In this document: positions 32,301 through 38,699 of the stretch, in pieces
Numbering within the stretch: the first letter of the stretch is position 1
Layout: each line of letters starts with the position of its first letter
Assembly (NCBI RefSeq): GCF_002754935.1
Contig: NZ_CP018092.1
Span: forward strand, 1,984,001 to 2,048,000
DNA: 64,000 bases
Direction: 5' to 3'
DNA from: Thermostichus lividus PCC 6715
GTDB taxonomy: Bacteria > Cyanobacteriota > Cyanobacteriia > Thermosynechococcales > Thermosynechococcaceae
Notes under the pieces: generated by a model
Told to the model about the DNA's origin: nothing
Database searches by the model: none
Seen by the model: only the letters and a program-made list of their open reading frames with translations
Program-made: the position numbers and the translations under genes

Positions 32301-33372
32301 GCCCTCATCCCCCAACCCATTCTCCCTAGGGGAGAAGGGGAGTAAGACAGATCCGGTTCCCCTCTCCCTGGGGAGAGGGGCTAGGGGTGAGGGACACTTC
32401 CGCGCCTTGAACTGGCAACCTGGACAACCCATCAGCCAGTTTGAAACCGTGGTACAATCCCAATCCTTTACCATGCCCCAACAGGCACTCACCGCTGATG
32501 GCTGGCAGTTTGCCGATGCCACTGCCCTAAACCTGTTAGAAAAACTGCGCAAAGCTGGAACCCCGTTAGGCGAATATGTCAACAATCGGTTTTACTACGG
32601 GATTAAAACAGGTTGCAATGAAGCGTTTGTGGTGGATCGCGCCACCCGTGACAGACTCATTGCCGAACACCCCTCCTCTGCTGAAGTCCTCAAACCTTTT
32701 TTGCGGGGACGCGATGTTAAACGCTGGACAGTGGATTATCAAGATTTATGGTTACTGTTTATTCCTTGGCATTTTCCATTACATCTTGATCCCACCATTG
32801 AAGGAGCATCTAAAAAAGCAGAACAAGCATTCAAAGAACAATATCCAGCGATCTATAAGCATTTGCTGGGTTTCAAAACAGAACTTTCTAATCGAAATAA
32901 AGCTGAAACAGGTATTCGATACGAATGGTATGCACTGCAACGATGTGCTGCTACCTACTGGCAGGAGTTTGAGCGATCGAAGATTTTTATCCCAGCAATT
33001 GCTCAATCCGTTGAGTATGCGGCAGACTCTTCAGGGTATTACGGCAATGATAAAACCAATATTTGTGTTACTGATGAAGTTGAGTTTTTACTAGGAATCC
33101 TAAATTCCAAGCTAATGTGGTGGTTTATTCAACAAATTGCAGCATCTAAGCAAGGTGGCTTTTATGAATTCAAGCCGATGTATGTCACCCAAATCCCCAT
33201 TCCGCCCGCTTCACCCGCCGACAAAACCCGCATCGAAGCCCTCGTCCAGCAGTGCATTGATGCTCAGGGAAAAAATGTCACCGCCTACGAAGCTGAAATT
33301 GACGACATTGTTGCCCGTCTTTATGGTTTGACCGAGGCAGAACGCGCCATCATCGCAGGGAGAGAAGGATGA
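29374..33372 (+). CDS. Eco57I-type N6-adenine DNA methylase with an embedded DUF559 endonuclease domain
   Basis: 1332 aa from the ATG at 29374 (AGGAGG at 29359-29364). Motif I DPAIGSGAF is near residue 482 and the catalytic NPPY near 864, so methylation of adenine is expected. A TaqI/Eco57I-like specificity domain follows (FLRGRDVKRW; IPIPPASPADK). Between motif I and NPPY sits an insertion of about 220 residues made of SPQGEG repeats around a DUF559 PD-(D/E)XK-like domain (about 574-684: FKFRRQHNIGRYIADFYC, KLVIELDGGIH). A further repeat interrupts residues about 968-1007. The stop overlaps the next start (ATGA), so translation is coupled to a small gene pair. Whether the enzyme works with these inserts is unknown. 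Confidence 0.85.
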   Translation: MEKSSAIRLLTDTLQRPFDEAQFRQFARNLVKDLDESKAFQAQGNYIKDAYKRQVRQYKRIGQYVDPDGNTIDVLVVRLQQPTSLDRARTMQRNFVAQYLQDRNQKEAALVAYTADGSLDWRFSLVRLDYRLEQQADGSYKPKKEVTAARRSSFLVGQTEPNHTAQQQLLPLLLNDRQNPTLDELEAAFNIESVTQEFFEQYKNLFLQVRDEVETLLQTDPVIATEFTQKQIDPANFAKKLLGQIVFLYFLQKKGWLGVEPGQPWGSGAKDFLRRLFRRENVQYDNFFNDVLEPLFYQALAINRGREALYELPGCRQPCKIPFLNGGLFEPIAGYDWQTTNILIANATIQNILDTFDLYNFTVREDEPLDKEVAVDPEMLGKVFENLLEVKDRKSRGAFYTPREIVHYMCQESLINYLDTTIHQVPRGDLERLIRQGERAIENDAVVVQKGSETATYQFQVPELVRTHAAEIDQALANIKICDPAIGSGAFPVGMMQEIVKVRSVLTTYLPLTPNPSLSLTPNPSLSLTPSPSPQGEGSLPSPPAPLPRERGAGSPPSSWGEGGRGDEGDTVAGKLRQIPRALLERARELRLEQTPAEQLLWECLRDRKLNNFKFRRQHNIGRYIADFYCHEAKLVIELDGGIHQAQIERDRDRDAWMQSQNLRVLRLTNEQVLENLETVLQAILNALTPNLSPWGEGSLPSPPAPLPRERGAGSPPSSWGEGGRGDEGRSAYAFKRHAIQSSIYGVDIDPGAVDIAKLRLWLSLVVDEEDYESIKPLPNLDYKIVCGNSLLSVEKNLLNYQVFAELEQRKQEYFEETNPDRKAALRTTIQGLLQTITNQAEIFDFEVYFSEVFQKQGGFDVVIGNPPYVRQEQIKHLKDLLKPHYESFTGTADLYVFFYEKGLNLLRENGVLTYISSNKWFRAAYGKKLRQLITRETQLQQIIDFGDAPVFAAIAYPTIVITQKGKPSSPNPFSQPSSPNPFSLGEKGSKTDPVPLSLGRGARGEGHFRALNWQPGQPISQFETVVQSQSFTMPQQALTADGWQFADATALNLLEKLRKAGTPLGEYVNNRFYYGIKTGCNEAFVVDRATRDRLIAEHPSSAEVLKPFLRGRDVKRWTVDYQDLWLLFIPWHFPLHLDPTIEGASKKAEQAFKEQYPAIYKHLLGFKTELSNRNKAETGIRYEWYALQRCAATYWQEFERSKIFIPAIAQSVEYAADSSGYYGNDKTNICVTDEVEFLLGILNSKLMWWFIQQIAASKQGGFYEFKPMYVTQIPIPPASPADKTRIEALVQQCIDAQGKNVTAYEAEIDDIVARLYGLTEAERAIIAGREG
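30904..31079 (+). repeat. SPQGEG repeat block left of the DUF559 insert
   Basis: Starts with three tandem CTCACCCCCAACCCCTCTC-like units, then two hairpin units, ending GGGGGATGAGGG. Its last 102 bp recur exactly 480 bp downstream. Confidence 0.9.
30978..31559 (+). mobile_element. Putative mobile cassette: DUF559 domain between 102-bp perfect direct repeats
   Basis: The 102-bp blocks 30978-31079 and 31458-31559 are identical base for base, at an offset of exactly 480 bp (160 codons). The unique part between them encodes a DUF559 endonuclease domain of about 110 aa with the acidic-Asp and FRRQH elements of that family. Because the offset is a multiple of three, recombination between the repeats would remove the domain and leave the methylase frame intact. 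DUF559 proteins are related to Vsr-type nucleases; mobility of this unit is inference. Confidence 0.7.
31433..31559 (+). repeat. SPQGEG repeat block right of the DUF559 insert
   Basis: CCCTCACCCCCAACC at the left, two hairpin units, GGGGGATGAGGG at the right. The final 102 bp match the left-hand block exactly. Confidence 0.9.
32275..32393 (+). repeat. SPQGEG repeat block in the methylase specificity region
   Basis: Two CCCTCATCCCCCAACCC starts, a CTCCCTAGGGGAGAAGGGG hairpin, then a second hairpin in the opposite reading (CTCCCTGGGGAGAGG...GGTGAGGG). It is read in frame as NPFSQPSSPNPFSLGEKG. Confidence 0.85.
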
Positions 33373-33674
33373 GTAAATTTGAAATCCTCACCCCGTTAGG
33401 CTTTCGTGTTCGCACCTCAGAAGAGTACTGGCAAAAATTGATCATCAAACATCCAGACATCGCCGATTTGGAGATGGAAGTCATCCAAACCCTGGCTCAT
33501 CCAGACGAAATCCGTCGGAGCAGCCGCGATCCCAACATCATTTTGTTTTATCTCACCCTCAAAGCAAAACGTTGGGTTGTTGCGGTGGTGAGGCGGCTCA
33601 ACGGAGACGGATTTCTGATCACAGCCTACCAAACAGACGCAATTAAAGAAGGAGATTTAATATGGCACAAATAA
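33369..33674 (+). CDS. Small toxin-like protein coupled to the methylase
   Basis: 101 aa. Start overlaps the methylase stop (ATGA) and the end overlaps the next gene by 13 bp. The pattern (SEEYWQKLIIKHPDI, AHPDEIRRSSRDPNIILFY, RWVVAVVRR, GFLITAYQTD) resembles phage-type BECR-fold nuclease relatives (RelE/EndoU-like) that pair with DUF2283 proteins in cyanobacteria. I infer a toxin-antitoxin-like role from this pairing and the overlap. An immunity or specificity accessory of the methylase is an alternative. Confidence 0.65.
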   Translation: MSKFEILTPLGFRVRTSEEYWQKLIIKHPDIADLEMEVIQTLAHPDEIRRSSRDPNIILFYLTLKAKRWVVAVVRRLNGDGFLITAYQTDAIKEGDLIWHK

Positions 33675-33889
33675 AAATCTACTACGAGCCAGAAATGGAA
33701 TTACTCACCATATTTTGGCAGCCACCCCGCAAAAATCAAATTGTGACCGAACTGGGTGATGGGGTAATTTTAATTAAAGACGAAACCACAGGCGAACCCA
33801 TTGGCATGGAAATTCTCGCCTATCATCCTAATGACAATCGGTTTGACACCGTGAGCGTAGAAATGGGACGACTCGCTGAAATTACTTAG
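33662..33889 (+). CDS. DUF2283 family protein, antitoxin-like
   Basis: 75 aa. IKIYYEPEMELLTIFW at the start and GDGVILIKDETTGEPIGMEIL in the middle match the DUF2283 pattern. Such proteins usually sit next to DUF4258 or similar small proteins. Overlaps the preceding gene by 13 bp and so is translated with it. Confidence 0.75.
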   Translation: MAQIKIYYEPEMELLTIFWQPPRKNQIVTELGDGVILIKDETTGEPIGMEILAYHPNDNRFDTVSVEMGRLAEIT

Positions 33890-33904
33890 CCACGGAGCAG
33901 ATCA

Positions 33905-34132
33905 ATGGCAAAACCTATGAGGTGCCCAGGTGATCCGCAAATCCCCACTTCCCCCGCCTCACCCGCCGACAGAGCCAGCATCGCAACCCTCGTCCAGCAG
34001 TGCCTCACCGCCCAGGGGCAAGCCGTCGCCCCCTACGAAGCTGAAATTGACGACATTGTTGCCCGTCTTTATGGTTTGACCGAGGCAGAACGCGCCATCA
34101 TCGCAGGGAGGGACAATGATCGACGGGTTTGA
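33905..34132 (+). pseudogene. Relic of a second methylase C-terminus
   Basis: Reads SPASPADRASIATLVQQC and then EAEIDDIVARLYGLTEAER, the same as the last residues of the intact methylase. The last 79 bp (34032-34110) are identical to 33284-33362, while the part before it has diverged like a paralogue. No upstream methylase remains; the ATG at 33905 is probably fortuitous. It is followed by its own toxin/antitoxin-like pair, mirroring the arrangement after the intact gene. Confidence 0.8.
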
Positions 34133-34364
34133 ACTCTCTGACCATGCCCGCTTCCAGATGCAAGAACGAAACATTCAGCCATCCTGGCTCACGGAAACCC
34201 TTTCTGCGCCCGATCGGCTTTTGCCCCTTGCCGATTCTCATGGCAACACCCATTATCTAAAACAGATTTCAGATTTTGGAGGTAGATGGCTGCGAGTGAT
34301 TGTCAACCCAACGGTTAATCCCCAACGAGTTGTTACGGTCTTTTTTGATAGGAGAGTTAAATGA
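34116..34364 (+). CDS. DUF4258 family protein, toxin-like
   Basis: 82 aa. FELSDHARFQMQERNI at the N-terminus and RVIVNPTVNPQRVVTVFFDRR at the C-terminus are the DUF4258 signature, a family related to RelE-like small toxins. Its end overlaps the next start by 4 bp (ATGA). It follows the methylase relic, which suggests it was once coupled to that methylase. Confidence 0.8.
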   Translation: MIDGFELSDHARFQMQERNIQPSWLTETLSAPDRLLPLADSHGNTHYLKQISDFGGRWLRVIVNPTVNPQRVVTVFFDRRVK

Positions 34365-34561
34365 AAGTAACCGTGCATAAAGATGATGATGCCCTTTATT
34401 TACGGCTCGACGATACCCCCATCATTGAGTCCGAAGAAGTGAGCGACGGCATTATCCTGGATTACAACGCTGAGGGTAAAGTGATTGGCATTGAAGTCCT
34501 TTATATTAGCCAGCGCAGTCCCAACTCCTGGCAACAGATTCTTTTGGAAACAACAGCTTAG
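34361..34561 (+). CDS. DUF2283 family protein, antitoxin-like
   Basis: 66 aa. VTVHKDDDALYLRLDDTPI and SDGIILDYNAEGKVIGIEVL are typical DUF2283. It forms a translationally coupled pair with the DUF4258 gene. It is a diverged paralogue of the protein at 33662-33889. Confidence 0.8.
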   Translation: MKVTVHKDDDALYLRLDDTPIIESEEVSDGIILDYNAEGKVIGIEVLYISQRSPNSWQQILLETTA

Positions 34562-34720
34562 TGATAAAGAGAGAATATGTTGATTTCCATTGCCTCCACC
34601 TCACCCTAGCCAATTGTAAACAACAACTCCAGCAACACGCCAGAGTTTTGAGAGCTATCAGCTTAACTCGGCTTGACAGGACGTTGTAGCGATCGTGGTT
34701 CTAGGTTGTTCGGGAGAACT

Positions 34721-34805
34721 GTCTAACAACCGCATGCACCGGAACGGCAAGGCGATCGGTAAGGTAGCAAAGGTTATCTGCGTCCGGTGATGCTAGCCGT
34801 TATGT
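34721..34805 (+). repeat. attC-1
   Basis: R'' GTCTAAC, L'' CATGCACCGGA pairs with L' TCCGGTGATG leaving the extra-helical G, R' GTTATGT at 34799. The 160 bp between the last DUF2283 gene and this site hold no gene. Whether the preceding toxin-antitoxin pair was itself a cassette is unclear. Confidence 0.85.
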
Positions 34806-34978
34806 CGCCAGTGCCAGAGCTGTGCCTAGTCAAGATTGTTGGTGGAGGGGCGCTGGGGGTTGTGGGTAGCAGAGGCGATCGGTGCAAAAATTTACACAAC
34901 ATAACAAATCACTGCACCCGACTTGGAGCTATACTTTCAGCATTACCCAAAACTACTGGTGGCGGGTGAGTTCAGCCG
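34800..34978 (+). other. Cassette without convincing gene (C2)
   Basis: About 180 bp. A 55-codon frame starting MSPVPELCLV runs through the attC, and a same-length frame exists in cassette C5. Nearly every difference between the two changes the amino acid, so coding is doubtful. The unit starts TTATGTCGCCAG and ends with TTTACACAACATAAC, like C5. Confidence 0.6.
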
Positions 34979-34984
34979 TTAGCC
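34899..34984 (+). repeat. attC-2
   Basis: R'' ACATAAC, L'' ACTGCACCCG against L' CGGGTGAGT with the bulged G, R' GTTAGCC at 34978-34984. Confidence 0.9.
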
Positions 34985-35052
34985 TGTAAATTTGGGAACC
35001 CTTTGGGTGCAAGAGTGTTGCTTTTGACTCATTACTGAAGGAAATAAAGAGT

Positions 35053-35397
35053 ATGGATCAACTCGTGAATATAATTGCTGCACTTGGTGTACCTGGTTTA
35101 GTGCTCGTAGTTGCTATGGCGGTTACAGGTTGGGCGGGTGCTGCTGCATTAACTGCGGCTTTAGCCGTTCTTGGAGGTCCATTTGGGATGCTTGGAGGAA
35201 TTGCAGTTCTTGGAATTCTTGGACTAATCTCAAAAGGTTTGTCAGACTATGGGTTTGAAGCTATTTTCAAAGCAACTGTAGACGAGTTAAGGAGAAAAGG
35301 TAAGTCCAAAGTCGATATAGAGCAGGAGGTTGAATCATATCCAATTTCACGAGATTTGAAGCTGAAGATCAAGGATTACCTCCGGACAATGGCATAG
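35053..35397 (+). CDS. Glycine-rich membrane protein of an integron cassette
   Basis: 114 aa. Residues 5-75 form two or three Gly/Ala-rich hydrophobic helices (VPGLVLVVAMAVTGWAGAAALTAALAVLGG; GIAVLGILGLIS) with glycine-zipper spacing. A charged helical tail follows (VDELRRKGKSKVDIEQEVESYP). This resembles small pore-forming or bacteriocin-like peptides and also phage-tail-tape-like fragments; function unknown. GAAGGAAAT precedes the ATG. It shares its cassette with the next gene. Confidence 0.7.
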   Translation: MDQLVNIIAALGVPGLVLVVAMAVTGWAGAAALTAALAVLGGPFGMLGGIAVLGILGLISKGLSDYGFEAIFKATVDELRRKGKSKVDIEQEVESYPISRDLKLKIKDYLRTMA

Positions 35398-35482
35398 TTA
35401 TTGATTGTGTCGTATACCGAAAGGGGGGATTCAATACGCCTCATCAGCGCAAGAGAAGTGACACGAACCGAGCGAGAAGCCT

Positions 35483-35740
35483 ATGAAGAGGGATAAGTCA
35501 GAAATGGAAGATGATTTACGGGCAGAGTATGACTTCAAGAGCCTCCGAGTCAGAAAATTAGGTTCTGGAAGAAAAAGCTTTGGTGGAACCACTGTACGGT
35601 TAGAACCTGATGTTGCAGAGATGTTTCCTAGTGCTGATGCGGTTAATGAGGCGCTACGGTTCTTGATTAGAGTGATGCGGGATAATCAGGCGATCGCTCC
35701 AACGGCACAGGCTAACAATTCAAATGCAGCGGACGATTGA
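35483..35740 (+). CDS. Antitoxin-like hypothetical protein, 3' end inside attC-3
   Basis: 85 aa. EMEDDLRAEYDFKSLRVRKLG, then TTVRLEPDVAEMFPSADAVNEALRFLIRV, resembles the small cyanobacterial proteins that serve as CopG/BrnA-type antitoxins. A short acidic N-terminus and a helix-turn-helix-like end support DNA binding, but no toxin is adjacent. The last ten codons form the R'' side of attC-3, as is common for integron cassette genes. Confidence 0.65.
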   Translation: MKRDKSEMEDDLRAEYDFKSLRVRKLGSGRKSFGGTTVRLEPDVAEMFPSADAVNEALRFLIRVMRDNQAIAPTAQANNSNAADD

Positions 35741-35796
35741 TAGTTATTGGTGCTGAGTTCGAGGTTGCTTGTCGCCGCTGATTTGAGCCGTTAGCC
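35710..35796 (+). repeat. attC-3
   Basis: R'' GGCTAAC, L'' AATGCAGCGG against L' CCGCTGATT with the extra G, R' GTTAGCC at 35790. Confidence 0.9.
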
Positions 35797-36059
35797 CTCA
35801 GTGCTCCGGTTCTGTCAGCTTTCGGGTAGGTAGGCGATTCGCCCCCAATTGCAGAGGCTCGGTTCTTCTAGCTTTCGGTCAACCCGAAAACTCCCAGGTG
35901 CTTCTGAGTGAGCCGCAAAGGTTAAGCAGTGCTAGGTTTGGGTCAACCGTTCGAGGTTCCGAGAGGTGTCGGGGGGCGATCGCCGAAAGGTGTCGGTACG
36001 GGGAGATGAGGGTGATGCCGAGAGGTTGCGGCGCTGGGAGATGAGGGGCGATCGCCAAG
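35797..36059 (+). other. Cassette without recognisable gene (C4)
   Basis: No credible reading frame on the + strand. It contains repeated short words (CTTTCGG, GGGGAGATGAGGG, GGCGATCGCC twice), suggesting a structured RNA, promoter cassette or decayed gene. An 80-codon frame on the minus strand has Arg/Ser-rich sequence typical of shadow translation. Confidence 0.5.
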
Positions 36060-36146
36060 AGCTAACACCTCGCTGCAACGGACGGAACAGAGATTCTGGC
36101 TGAAACCGAGAGCGATATCGCCCGCCGTTGAGCTTCACCGTTATGT
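36060..36146 (+). repeat. attC-4
   Basis: R'' AGCTAAC, L'' GCTGCAACGG against L' CCGTTGAGC with the bulged G, R' GTTATGT at 36140. Confidence 0.88.
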
Positions 36147-36316
36147 CGCCAGCGCCAGAGCTGTGCCTAGTCAAGATTGTTGGTGAAGAGGCGCTGGAGT
36201 CTGTGGGTAATGAAGGCGATCAGTTCAAAAATTTACACAACATAACAAATCACTGCACCCGACCTTATGGTAAGCCACTACTATCCAGACTCAATGACGG
36301 CGGGTGAGTTCAGCGG
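36141..36316 (+). other. Cassette without convincing gene (C5), sister of C2
   Basis: About 176 bp. Its first about 105 bp align without gaps to cassette C2, with about 15 substitutions, mostly G-to-A or similar. Its loop differs completely. It shares the start TTATGTCGCCAG with C2 and, apart from one base, with C7. Confidence 0.6.
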
Positions 36317-36322
36317 TTATCT
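36240..36322 (+). repeat. attC-5
   Basis: R'' ACATAAC, L'' ACTGCACCCG against L' CGGGTGAGT with the bulged G, R' GTTATCT at 36316. It lies 61 bp before the Argonaute ATG. Confidence 0.9.
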
Positions 36323-36383
36323 CTACAAGAATGGGCAACAGTCTTCATCAATGCTATAGTTGTTAAAAAATTTGTATCCCCCC

Positions 36384-38597
36384 ATGGCTCCCTTGGAAAA
36401 CCTTCAGCAAACTTCAGTGGTACTTAATCGCTATCTAGTAAGACCTCTAGAGGAAAAAGATTTAACAATTCATGAGTATCAATGTCATTTCGCTCAACTC
36501 CCGCAACAAGGCGATGAACAAAGAGCAGTTTCCAGTATTTGTTACAAGCTAGGAGTCACTGCTGTTAGATTAGGCAGTCGAATCATCACTAGAGAAGAAG
36601 TCAGTCCCGCAAAAATGAGAAGTGATGATTGGGAGTTATTTAAGACAGCTACTAGAAAACTAGATTGTAGTAATACCTGCGAAAGAAAAGCCCTAGAAAC
36701 CTTTGAGCGTAGAGTTTTAGAGCAAGGACTAAAAAAGTACTTTAACAAAACTGAGATTGAAAGAGCCTCGGAAGGTGGACTGATTTGGTGGATAACAGGT
36801 CATGAGGGGGCGGAGAAATGTGGAGATGCTTGGGAAGTACACAGAGGGAGAAGAATAGATGTCGTTATCGATTCAGATGGCAACCTCTACCTAGAAATCG
36901 ATATACATCATCGCTTCTATACCCCTTGGACACTGCATCAATGGCTAGAAGAGTATTCCGATGTACCTATCAGTTATGTTAGGAACACATATAAAGATAA
37001 AAATAATAATTACATTATGTGGGAGTACCAAGGAGTCTCTGATCAATCGCCAAAACAAGTCATGTTAGAAGGATTGGGTATTAGTCTAGCGGATTACCAT
37101 CGTAATAATGGAGCTACTGACGCAGAAATAAATAATTCTCGTGTTGTGTTTGTTAAAAGAGCCAATGATCGGAAAGCAAAGCCTGTAGCACATCTATCTC
37201 AAAGGCTATCGCCAAGCTTAACAATGGAGATGCTGGCAAACATTGCTGATGCTGAAAGCGGAGAAGAAAGTCAACAAATCAAAGAAGTTTTTGAGTTCAT
37301 CAGAAAAAGTTTAGATGTTCGCATAAAGAACTCCACAAAGACAGCACATACAATCCTTGAGAAGATTTATAGAATTTCTGGCGAAGCTGAAGCTATAAGG
37401 GTAGATGGATATATTTTGCCAACAGCTAAATTACTGGCATCTAATGATCAGCAAGTAGATAAGGTTGCTCAAGTCCGATATAAGGGATGTGCCAGAGTAG
37501 GTGAAACAAAGTTTGGCTGTCTTAATCTTTACAATGAAAAGTACCAATATCCTGAAGAAGTGCGTAAATGTTTGTTGGAAATCGCAAACAATAGCAACAC
37601 GACGATAGAAATAGACTCCTATCGTGCACAACAAGATTTTCCTGAGAGTGAACTAGACAAACAAATGTTCTGGCAAAACTGGTCTGATGAAGGCATTAAA
37701 ACAGTTTTAGTGGTAATGCCATGGTCACCCAATGAGCGCAAACAAAAAATTCGGGTGCAAGCACTTCAAGCAGGAATAGCTACTCAGTTTATTGTGCCAA
37801 TGCCAAAGGCAGACTCTTATAAATATAAAGCTCTGAATGTTGTTTTAGGAATTTTGTGTAAAGCTGGTTGGCAACCCATACGCCTAGAGCCTTTGGATCA
37901 TCCTGAATGTGCTGATCTAATTATTGGTTTTGATACAGGAACCAATCGAGAGCTTTACTATGGCACTTCTGCATTTGCGGTTCTTGCGGACGGGCAAAGC
38001 TTAGGATGGGAGTTGCCTGATGTTCAACGAGGAGAAACCTTTTCTGGAAAAGCGATTTGGCAAACGGTATCAAAGTTAGTTCTTAAATTTCATGACAGTT
38101 GCAAGCGTTACCCCAAAAAACTACTTTTGATGAGAGATGGATTAGTTCAGGAAGGAGAATTTCAGCAAACGATAGAAGAGCTTGCAAAGAAAAATATAGC
38201 TGTTGATGTTGTTGGAGTACGCAAAAGCGGTGCTGGAAGAATGGGAAAAGAGGATATTCATGCAAATGGGGAAGTGGTATACCGTGATGCCAAAATTGGT
38301 ACTGTCATTTTTACTCCAAAAGAAAAGTCATTCACTTTAGTAACGAGTCAACCAATCAACCAGAATATTGGCAGTGTAAGACCCCTTCGGGTAGTTCATG
38401 AGTACGGCAATACATCTCTGGAAATGATTGCTTTGCAAACTTATCATCTATCTCAGTTGCACCCTGCTAGCGGGTTTCGCTCTTGTCGATTACCTTGGGT
38501 ATTGCATCTTGCAGACAGAAGTAGTAAAGAGTTTCAACGCATAGGGCAAATTAGTATTTTGCAAAATATCAGTCGTGAAAAATTGATTGCTGTCTGA
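36384..38597 (+). CDS. Prokaryotic Argonaute (long pAgo), integron-borne
   Basis: 737 aa from the ATG at 36384, close to the 738 aa of the Synechococcus elongatus protein; a TTG at 36360 would add eight residues. The PIWI domain has the complete catalytic set: D517 (IIGFDTG), glutamate finger E543 (LGWELP), D585 (LLMRDG) and D711 (HLADRSS). DNA- or RNA-guided cleavage is therefore expected. N-terminal, PAZ-like (about 150-280) and MID regions (about 390-500, with YKALNVVLGILCKAGWQP) can be followed in order. No nearby cas, Schlafen or SIR2 partner is seen. The gene is AT-rich, I saw no HIP1 sites in it, and it is the sole gene of its cassette. Confidence 0.93.
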   Translation: MAPLENLQQTSVVLNRYLVRPLEEKDLTIHEYQCHFAQLPQQGDEQRAVSSICYKLGVTAVRLGSRIITREEVSPAKMRSDDWELFKTATRKLDCSNTCERKALETFERRVLEQGLKKYFNKTEIERASEGGLIWWITGHEGAEKCGDAWEVHRGRRIDVVIDSDGNLYLEIDIHHRFYTPWTLHQWLEEYSDVPISYVRNTYKDKNNNYIMWEYQGVSDQSPKQVMLEGLGISLADYHRNNGATDAEINNSRVVFVKRANDRKAKPVAHLSQRLSPSLTMEMLANIADAESGEESQQIKEVFEFIRKSLDVRIKNSTKTAHTILEKIYRISGEAEAIRVDGYILPTAKLLASNDQQVDKVAQVRYKGCARVGETKFGCLNLYNEKYQYPEEVRKCLLEIANNSNTTIEIDSYRAQQDFPESELDKQMFWQNWSDEGIKTVLVVMPWSPNERKQKIRVQALQAGIATQFIVPMPKADSYKYKALNVVLGILCKAGWQPIRLEPLDHPECADLIIGFDTGTNRELYYGTSAFAVLADGQSLGWELPDVQRGETFSGKAIWQTVSKLVLKFHDSCKRYPKKLLLMRDGLVQEGEFQQTIEELAKKNIAVDVVGVRKSGAGRMGKEDIHANGEVVYRDAKIGTVIFTPKEKSFTLVTSQPINQNIGSVRPLRVVHEYGNTSLEMIALQTYHLSQLHPASGFRSCRLPWVLHLADRSSKEFQRIGQISILQNISREKLIAV

Positions 38598-38613
38598 CAA
38601 TTGCAAGCAGTAG

Positions 38614-38699
38614 AGATAACAAATCACTGCACCCGTCCATATGTTAGACTATTCATATCATCCAAAACCTCTGGTGGCGGGTGAGTTCAGCCGTTATGT
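38614..38699 (+). repeat. attC-6
   Basis: R'' AGATAAC, L'' ACTGCACCCG against L' CGGGTGAGT with the bulged G, R' GTTATGT at 38693. It starts 17 bp after the Argonaute stop. Confidence 0.9.

Noticed and set aside
25967-33372. Calling the helicase-methylase pair DISARM or BREX
   Set aside because: DrmB (DUF1998), PglZ, BrxC and other obligatory partners are absent; only general domain similarity exists.
34787-34969. 60-codon frame across attC-2 (and a sister frame in C5) as a real peptide gene
   Set aside because: Nearly all differences between the two copies change the amino acid, and the frame uses the attC arms as code. Kept only as a note under the cassettes.
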